From assembly GCA_021325695.1 (NCBI GenBank), contig JAJTCR010000091.1:1-6259 (forward strand): a DNA stretch of 6,259 nt, given 5' to 3'. The notes under the pieces are model-generated. The model worked only from the letters and a program-made list of their open reading frames with translations, was not told the origin of the DNA and made no database searches. Positions 1 to 4,148 of the stretch are shown here, in pieces; within the stretch, counting starts at the first letter, position 1, and every line of letters starts with the position of its first letter. Source of the DNA: Steroidobacteraceae bacterium. Lineage in GTDB: Bacteria > Pseudomonadota > Gammaproteobacteria > Steroidobacterales > Steroidobacteraceae. Position numbers and translations under genes: made by a program.

Positions 1-52
1 ATCCCGGCCGAGACCCGCCCTGCGGTAGGCTGCGCCCCGAGGCGACCGGACC

Positions 53-433
53 ATGGGCACATCCTCCTCCGCATCGACACCCGAACGACGCGCCGCGGCC
101 ATCCTCGCCGTGGTCGAGCGTATCCCGCGTGGCCGCGTCACGACTTACGGCAGCGTCGCCGCACGCGCGGGCCTGCCACGCCAGGCGCGGCTCGTCGGCA
201 AGGTGCTGGCGTCGCTGCCGCCGCGCAGCGGCGTGCCGTGGCAGCGCGTCGTGGCCGCCGGTGGCCGCATCGCGTTCCCCGAAGGCTCGCCGTCGCGCAC
301 TCGGCAGGTCCGGCTGTTGCGCGCGGAGGGCATCGACGCTGCGCGCGGACGGGTCGACCTCAAGCGCCACGGCTGGGGAGCGCCGGACGGCGGCGATCTC
401 GACCGCTGGCTCTGGTCGCGCGAGGGCGAATGA
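53..433 (+). CDS. atl: Alkyltransferase-like protein (Atl/YbaZ type), DNA lesion recognition
   Basis: This 126-residue protein matches the DNA-binding domain of O6-alkylguanine-DNA alkyltransferases. Visible landmarks are the helix region GRVTTYGSVA (27-36) with the base-rotating Tyr32, ARLVG (45-49) with Arg46 as the likely intercalating 'arginine finger', and VPWQRVV (61-67). In true MGMT/Ogt proteins the last motif is PCHRV, with the methyl-accepting Cys. Here that position is Trp63, as in the Atl/YbaZ family, so the protein should bind O6-alkylguanine without repairing it. Known Atl proteins flip out the damaged base and flag it for nucleotide excision repair. The MGMT N-terminal domain is absent, which is normal for Atl. 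The start has a GAGG-like site about 10 bases upstream (39-42). A low-complexity Ser/Ala N-terminus precedes the domain, and a basic tail of about 30 residues follows it. Family assignment is firm; the role in this organism is inferred from relatives. Confidence 0.92.
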   Translation: MGTSSSASTPERRAAAILAVVERIPRGRVTTYGSVAARAGLPRQARLVGKVLASLPPRSGVPWQRVVAAGGRIAFPEGSPSRTRQVRLLRAEGIDAARGRVDLKRHGWGAPDGGDLDRWLWSREGE

Positions 434-468
434 GACGTGCGGCGCGATCGGGCGCGTCCGCGGCAGGC

Positions 469-474
469 TAAGAT
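469..474 (+). promoter_or_regulatory. Candidate -10 box upstream of the alpha/beta hydrolase gene
   Basis: TAAGAT within GGCTAAGATGC resembles a sigma-70 -10 element and lies 30 bases before the ATG at 505. That would give a short leader that still includes the GGAG site at 491-494. I see no convincing -35 hexamer 16-18 bases further upstream. This is an AT-richer patch in a GC-rich 71-bp gap, which is its main support. Confidence 0.35.
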
Positions 475-504
475 GCACGGGCACCCTCCTGGAGTGGTCA
501 GCCG

Positions 505-1017
505 ATGACCGAGCGTTTCGTCGTTTTTTCGCACGGCAAGGACAGCGAGCCGTGGGGCAACAAGATTGCCGCCATGGCCGAGATCGCGCGGGAAGAGGGC
601 TTCAACGTCGAGTCCGTCGACTACCGCGGCATCGACGATCCGCAGGCGCGCGTCACGCGGCTGCTCGCCTTCTGCAAGGACCTGCGCGGCTCCCTGGTGC
701 TGGTCGGGTCGAGCATGGGCGGCTATGTCTCGGTCGCCGGCTCGTCCCTGCTGCAGGCGCGCGGCATGTTCCTGCTCGCGCCGGCGCTCTACATGCCTGG
801 CTACGAGAAGATCAGCCCGCGGCCGGCGCACTGCCCGACCACGATCATTCACGGCTGGCGCGACGAGGTGATCCCGGTCGACAACAGCTTTCGCTTCGCG
901 CGCGAGCAGAAGGCGACGCTGCACGTCGTCGACTCCGACCACCGGCTGCTCGACCAGATTCGAGCGATCAATCACTACTTCGCGTACTTCCTGTTCCAGA
1001 TCGACGAGTTTCTCTAG
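505..1017 (+). CDS. Small YqiA-like alpha/beta-fold hydrolase
   Basis: A 170-residue cytoplasmic protein with the compact alpha/beta hydrolase fold. The first strand and oxyanion region are RFVVFSHGKD (4-13). The nucleophile elbow is GSSMGG (68-73), making Ser70 the likely nucleophile. The acid strand is IIHGWRDEVIP (114-124) with Asp120, and the catalytic His is probably His146 in DSDHRL. All three triad residues are therefore present in the right order and spacing, and no lid domain is visible, as in YqiA/UPF0227-like esterases. The substrate cannot be read from the sequence; simple thioesters or short acyl esters are plausible for such small hydrolases. There is no signal peptide or membrane segment. 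A GGAG site at 491-494 sits 10 bases before the ATG. It lies 71 bp after atl and 48 bp before the MBL gene, so co-transcription with the latter is possible. Confidence 0.88.
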   Translation: MTERFVVFSHGKDSEPWGNKIAAMAEIAREEGFNVESVDYRGIDDPQARVTRLLAFCKDLRGSLVLVGSSMGGYVSVAGSSLLQARGMFLLAPALYMPGYEKISPRPAHCPTTIIHGWRDEVIPVDNSFRFAREQKATLHVVDSDHRLLDQIRAINHYFAYFLFQIDEFL

Positions 1018-1027
1018 GCACTGGCGC

Positions 1028-1043
1028 CCGCGGGTCGCCGCGG
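1028..1043 (+). other. Short GC hairpin between hydrolase and MBL genes
   Basis: Two copies of the self-complementary CCGCGG separated by GTCG could form a 6-bp stem with a 4-base loop just after the hydrolase stop. No T-tract follows, so it is a weak candidate for an intrinsic terminator. Such pairs arise by chance fairly often in DNA of this composition. Confidence 0.25.
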
Positions 1044-1065
1044 CCGGACGGGTCAGGGGCACGCA

Positions 1066-2175
1066 ATGCAACGACGAATCGTGACGCGGGTTGCCCAGGT
1101 CACTGCATTGATCGGTGCGGCAGTGCTAGCCGCCCCGGCCCGGGCCGATACGGTGAACAACGCGACCCGGGCCGTCGTCGAACTCGCACCCGGCGTTCAC
1201 TCGATCCGGCACGCCGACGCGCCGGACGCCTTCCCGCAGGGCAACACGACCGTCGTCATCGGCGAGCGCGACGTCCTGGTCGTCGATTCGTGCTACCTGC
1301 CGTCGTCGGCGCGCGAGGACATCGCGCAGATCCGCACCTGGACCTCGAAGCCGGTGCGCTATCTCGTCAACACGCACTGGCACTTCGACCACACCATGGG
1401 CAACGGCGTGTACGGGGCGACGTTCCCGGGCCTCGACATCGTCGCCCACGCCGAGACCGCGCGCCGCTCGCGCCACTACAATCCCGGCTGGTTCGCGCGC
1501 TTCCCGCGTCGGGCCGACCTGTTTCGCCAGGCGCTGGCCGAGGGCAAGGACCCGGACGGCAACGTCCTGAGCGAGGTCGAGAAACGCGAATACGCCGATG
1601 CGCTCCGCGGGCTCGCGCCCGTGCAGGCGGAGTATTCGACACTGACGGACCGCACCGCGAACGTGACCTTCGAGCAGTCCCTGACGTTGGACCTCGGCGG
1701 TCGCGAAGTGCAGTTGCAGTTCCTCGGCCGGGGCAACACGGCCGGTGACGCGATCGTGTACCTGCCGCGCGAGCGGATCGTCGTGACGGGCGACCTCGTC
1801 GTGCACCCGGTGCCGTACATGTTCAGCGGTTTCCCGTCCGAGCTGGTCCGGACGCTGCGTGCGCTGGACGGCCTCGACTACGACGTGCTCGTGCCCGGTC
1901 ACGGTGAAGTGCTGCGCGGCGCCCGGGCGCACGAGTACGTCGATGCGGTGGCCGATTTCACGACCGCCGTGATCGACGCGGTCGAGCGACAGGTCGCGGT
2001 GATCGGCAGCGGCCAGCGCAACCTCGAACCGGTCCGCGAGGCGGTGCAGAAGACGTTCGACGTCGCGCCGTGGCGCGACCGGTTCGCGGGCGCCGACCCG
2101 GCCAATCGAGATTTTTTCGACACGACGTACGCCGCGCTGATCACCGCCGCGCACGCGGAAATCTGGGGCAAGTAG
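1066..2175 (+). CDS. Exported metallo-beta-lactamase-fold hydrolase
   Basis: A 369-residue protein with a Sec-type signal peptide: basic QRR and R8, a hydrophobic stretch of about 14 residues, and ARA|D with likely cleavage after Ala27, so it should act in the periplasm. The MBL-fold metal motif HWHFDH is at 104-109 (His104, His106, Asp108, His109). A second motif GRGNTAGD is at 221-228, Asp243 lies in VVTGD, and His279 in VPGHGEV. The third motif normally reads GHTxGD with a zinc-binding His; here the residue is Asn224. His247 in VVHPVPY is conserved-looking and could contribute. Some MBL relatives of this GRGNT type are, to my recollection, also Asn-bearing, so this may be a subfamily trait. 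It is not a recognisable resistance beta-lactamase. The function is unknown: a periplasmic hydrolase or thiol/lactone-acting enzyme is possible. A weak AGGGG site lies 6 bases ahead of the ATG. Confidence 0.9.
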   Translation: MQRRIVTRVAQVTALIGAAVLAAPARADTVNNATRAVVELAPGVHSIRHADAPDAFPQGNTTVVIGERDVLVVDSCYLPSSAREDIAQIRTWTSKPVRYLVNTHWHFDHTMGNGVYGATFPGLDIVAHAETARRSRHYNPGWFARFPRRADLFRQALAEGKDPDGNVLSEVEKREYADALRGLAPVQAEYSTLTDRTANVTFEQSLTLDLGGREVQLQFLGRGNTAGDAIVYLPRERIVVTGDLVVHPVPYMFSGFPSELVRTLRALDGLDYDVLVPGHGEVLRGARAHEYVDAVADFTTAVIDAVERQVAVIGSGQRNLEPVREAVQKTFDVAPWRDRFAGADPANRDFFDTTYAALITAAHAEIWGK

Positions 2176-2184
2176 GGAGGGATC

Positions 2185-2278
2185 AGTGGCTAGTGATCAG
2201 TGATTAGTGACTAGTAGGACGGCGCCGAATGGCGCTTTCCGATTCCGACTAATCACTGGTCACTGATCACTAGTCACC
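2185..2278. repeat. Inverted pair of AGTGAYY heptamer arrays between convergent genes
   Basis: The left array (2185-2215) has four tandem 7-mers, AGTGGCT, AGTGATC, AGTGATT and AGTGACT, followed by a partial AGT. The right array (2248-2278) has four units of the same kind in opposite orientation. Aligning 2190-2219 with the reverse complement of 2244-2273 gives 26 identities in 30. Two of the four mismatches would be G-U pairs in plus-strand RNA. The 24-base interior holds its own small hairpin. The element begins 9 bp after the MBL stop and ends 10 bp before the dehydrogenase stop codon, so it fills the gap. It is much richer in A/T than the flanks. A REP/MITE-like element or a bidirectional terminator would fit. 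No clear target-site duplication is visible. Confidence 0.85.
2222..2238 (+). terminator. Candidate intrinsic terminator hairpin in the convergent gap
   Basis: GCGCC (2222-2226) and GGCGC (2231-2235) form a perfect 5-bp stem with a GAAT loop, followed by only three T residues (2236-2238). It sits at the tip of the larger inverted heptamer repeat. The position between two convergent stops supports a termination role in both directions, but the short T-run makes this uncertain. Confidence 0.4.
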
Positions 2279-2288
2279 GATGACAGGT

Positions 2289-3092
2289 TCACTGCTTGTT
2301 CCGGATCGCGCGCGCGGCCATCGCATCGATCCGCGCCGGCGCGAGCAGCTGGACCCACCGTGCCAGCTTGCCGCGCGCAGACGTCACGAGCAGTCGCTCG
2401 CGACGGTCGATCGCGTCGATCATCAGGCGTGCGCATTCCCCGGCCGACATGATCCGGGACTTCGCCATCGGGTTGTCGCCGAGCGGTTTGCCGTCGGGAC
2501 CGAGCGCGCGCTTGTGGATCTCGGAAACGACGAAATCAGGGCAGATCACGGTCACGGACACGCCGTCTGCGGCAAGTTCGACGCGCAACGAATCGAAGAA
2601 ACCGATCACGGCGTGCTTCGCGGCCGAATAGCCGGTGCGGGTCGGGACACCGATCAGGCCCGCCATGCTCGACACTGCCACGACGCGGCCCTTCGCGCGT
2701 TTGAGGTGCGGCAACGCGTGAAACGTCGGATAGACGCTGCCCAGGTAGTTGAGGCGGATCAGCCGTTCGAAGATCGAGAGGTCCCGGATCTCGTCGAGCC
2801 GCGTCCACATCGTGCCGCCGGCGTTGTTGACGAGAACGTCGAGACTGCCGAACTGCGCCACGGCGGCATCGACCATCGCGCGACAAGCCGCCTCGTCCGT
2901 GACGTCCGTGGGCACGACGAGCGCCTCTGCGCCCAGCCGACGGCATTCGTCCGCCAGCGAGTCGAGACGCTCGCGGTTGCGCGCGGCGAGCACCAGCCGC
3001 GGACACTGCGGCGCAAGCGCGAGGCAGAAGGCGCGACCGATGCCTTCCGACGCACCGGTGACCGCGACGACCCGGTTGGAGAACGCGCCCAT
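2289..3092 (-). CDS. Short-chain dehydrogenase/reductase (classical SDR), NADP(H)-preferring
   Basis: A 267-residue classical SDR of normal family length. The cofactor-binding TGASEGIG is at 12-19, NNAG at 89-92, and the catalytic tetrad is Asn115, Ser142, Tyr155 and Lys159 (YSAAK). The second beta strand ends in AAR with Arg38, which usually favours NADP(H) over NAD(H). Asp63 in TDV should contact the adenine. The region after the active site (CPDFVVSEIHKRAL) forms the substrate-binding segment but does not identify the substrate. There is no signal peptide, though the C-terminal part (ARWVQLLAPARI) is moderately hydrophobic and could touch the membrane. The start is supported by a strong AAGGGAG ribosome-binding site (3107-3101 on the minus strand) 8 bases before the ATG. 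The gene converges on the MBL gene and diverges from the lipoprotein gene. Confidence 0.93.
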   Translation of the reverse strand: MGAFSNRVVAVTGASEGIGRAFCLALAPQCPRLVLAARNRERLDSLADECRRLGAEALVVPTDVTDEAACRAMVDAAVAQFGSLDVLVNNAGGTMWTRLDEIRDLSIFERLIRLNYLGSVYPTFHALPHLKRAKGRVVAVSSMAGLIGVPTRTGYSAAKHAVIGFFDSLRVELAADGVSVTVICPDFVVSEIHKRALGPDGKPLGDNPMAKSRIMSAGECARLMIDAIDRRERLLVTSARGKLARWVQLLAPARIDAMAARAIRNKQ

Positions 3093-3111
3093 GACCGAAA
3101 CTCCCTTGCGT

Positions 3112-3117
3112 TAGAAT
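3112..3117 (+). promoter_or_regulatory. Candidate -10 box for the lipoprotein/methyltransferase/plsB genes
   Basis: TAGAAT (5 of 6 matches to TATAAT) lies in the 59-bp divergent gap, 35 bases before the lipoprotein ATG. A transcript starting about 7 bases downstream would carry the GC hairpin at 3122-3143 at its very 5' end. No good -35 is visible upstream, where the dehydrogenase start codon lies. Confidence 0.45.
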
Positions 3118-3121
3118 CGTT

Positions 3122-3143
3122 CCCCGGGGTCCACGCCCCGGGG
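3122..3143 (+). promoter_or_regulatory. GC-rich hairpin overlapping the lipoprotein ribosome-binding site
   Basis: CCCCGGGG (3122-3129) and CCCCGGGG (3136-3143) are separated by TCCACG and can pair as an 8-bp all-GC stem with a 6-base loop. The only plausible Shine-Dalgarno site, GGGGGA (3140-3145, 6 bases before the ATG at 3152), lies within or next to the right arm. Folding could therefore limit translation. Each arm is also self-complementary, so alternative pairings exist. Confidence 0.5.
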
Positions 3144-3151
3144 GATCACGC

Positions 3152-3418
3152 ATGCCTGCCAACAAGACGGCTGCCGCCAGATTATCGCTCGTCGCCATCG
3201 CCTTGCTCACTGTAGTCGCCTGCAGCGCGCCGGCGCCGGAGGAGACGGACGAGGAAGAGGCGCGCGCGCTCGGCCGCGACACCGACAAGACCGTCTTCGA
3301 CGACGCGATCCAGACGCAGGACCGGGCACGGGCGGTCGAGGATCTCACGCTCGGGCGCAAGGACGAACTGGACCAGGCCCTCGAGGCGTCGGAAGGCGAC
3401 CCAGGTTCCGAAGAATGA
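3152..3418 (+). CDS. Small predicted lipoprotein, function unknown
   Basis: An 88-residue protein with a lipoprotein signal peptide. Lys5 and Arg10 precede a hydrophobic run from Leu11 to Ala23, ending in a lipobox-like VVAC with Cys24 as the predicted lipidated residue. Ser25 after the Cys, rather than Asp, suggests transport to the outer membrane. The mature part is about 65 residues and very acidic at first (EETDEEEA), then probably helical: TVFDDAIQTQDRARAVED followed by a Lys/Glu-rich stretch. Short lipoproteins of this build occur near housekeeping genes in many gammaproteobacteria, but I recognise no named family. It is divergent from the dehydrogenase and lies 58 bp upstream of the methyltransferase gene, possibly on the same transcript. 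Translation may be damped by the upstream hairpin. Confidence 0.8.
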   Translation: MPANKTAAARLSLVAIALLTVVACSAPAPEETDEEEARALGRDTDKTVFDDAIQTQDRARAVEDLTLGRKDELDQALEASEGDPGSEE

Positions 3419-3420
3419 TT

Positions 3421-3435
3421 GCGCGCGACGCGCGC
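3421..3435 (+). other. Short GC hairpin just after the lipoprotein stop
   Basis: GCGCGC (3421-3426) and GCGCGC (3430-3435) flank GAC and could form a 6-bp stem two bases after the lipoprotein TGA. No T-tract follows, so it is more likely a pause or mRNA 3'-end stabilising structure than a terminator, if it does anything. Chance occurrence is possible in this GC-rich DNA. Confidence 0.25.
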
Positions 3436-3476
3436 CTCCCGCCGACCACTCACGGCTGACCGCGGGTCCTTCCCCC

Positions 3477-4148
3477 GTGCGGCGCATCCCCGAACCCGAA
3501 CTCATGGACGAGGCCGAGCAGGCCCGCGCGTACGCACTCGCCGATTTCGACGAGCCGAACGAACGCTTCGTGCAGTTCTTCGAGACGCACTACCCCGAGT
3601 TGCGAACGGGCGCCGTGCTCGACCTCGGCTGCGGGCCCGGCGACATCGTGCTGCGCCTCGCGTCGCGCCATCCCGCGCTGGTCGTGCACGGACTCGACGG
3701 CTCGGCCGCGATGCTGCATTACGCGTGCGAACGGTTGCACGAGGCGCCCGCGCTCAGCGGCCGTGTGCAGTTCATCGAGGGCGTCCTGCCCGGCGCGACG
3801 TTGCCGCTGCCGGCGTACGACGCCGTGATCAGCAACAGCCTGCTGCACCACCTGCACGAGCCGCGGCATTTCTGGCAGGTGCTGCGCGAAGCCGGCAAGC
3901 CGGGTGCAAGGGTAATGGTCATGGACCTGTTCCGGCCGGAGTCGGAGCAGGCGGCCTGGGCGATCGTCGAGCAGTATTCAGGCAGTGAGCCCGCCGTGCT
4001 GAAGCGCGATTTCTTCGCGTCGCTCTGCGCGGCATTCGAGCCGGCCGAGATCCGCGCGCAGCTCGCCGAGTGCGGGCTCGACGGTCTCGAGGTCCGGACC
4101 GTGTCCGACCGGCACGTGCTCGTGACAGGACGACTGCCTCCCGGATGA
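3477..4148 (+). CDS. Class I SAM-dependent methyltransferase, substrate unknown
   Basis: A 223-residue Rossmann-fold methyltransferase. Motif I is LDLGCGPGD (48-56); Asp74 in HGLDGSAAM (71-79) is the expected ribose-binding acid; YDAVISNSLLHHL (114-126) corresponds to motif IV and its helix. The C-terminal part (VSDRHVLVTGRL) forms the usual last strands. The GTG at 3477 is preferred over the ATG at 3504 because the intervening residues RIPEPELMD look like the conserved N-terminus of this family, as I recall it. No clear Shine-Dalgarno site precedes either codon, so expression may depend on the upstream lipoprotein transcript. There is no signal or membrane segment, so it is cytoplasmic. Its TGA overlaps the plsB ATG (ATGA), implying translational coupling. 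Substrates of such enzymes range from small molecules to lipids, and nothing here decides. Confidence 0.9.
   Translation: MRRIPEPELMDEAEQARAYALADFDEPNERFVQFFETHYPELRTGAVLDLGCGPGDIVLRLASRHPALVVHGLDGSAAMLHYACERLHEAPALSGRVQFIEGVLPGATLPLPAYDAVISNSLLHHLHEPRHFWQVLREAGKPGARVMVMDLFRPESEQAAWAIVEQYSGSEPAVLKRDFFASLCAAFEPAEIRAQLAECGLDGLEVRTVSDRHVLVTGRLPPG

Noticed and set aside
26..31. TAGGCT as a -10 box for atl
   Set aside because: Only three of six positions match the consensus, no -35 is visible, and the window starts too close to judge the upstream region.
129..1748. A 539-codon open frame on the plus strand
   Set aside because: It crosses three recognisable genes out of frame and encodes Arg/Ala-rich low-complexity sequence, a consequence of few stop codons in GC-rich DNA.
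1126..2154. A 342-codon minus-strand frame opposite the MBL gene
   Set aside because: Antisense shadow: the plus strand has a signal peptide and MBL motifs, and the minus-strand product is Arg/Val/His-rich without motifs.
2185..2278. CRISPR array
   Set aside because: The units are 7 bp, directly adjacent without spacers, and the two arrays are inverted relative to each other.
2280..3215. A 311-codon plus-strand frame opposite the dehydrogenase
   Set aside because: The minus-strand SDR has all catalytic residues and a strong ribosome-binding site; the plus-strand translation has no domain character.
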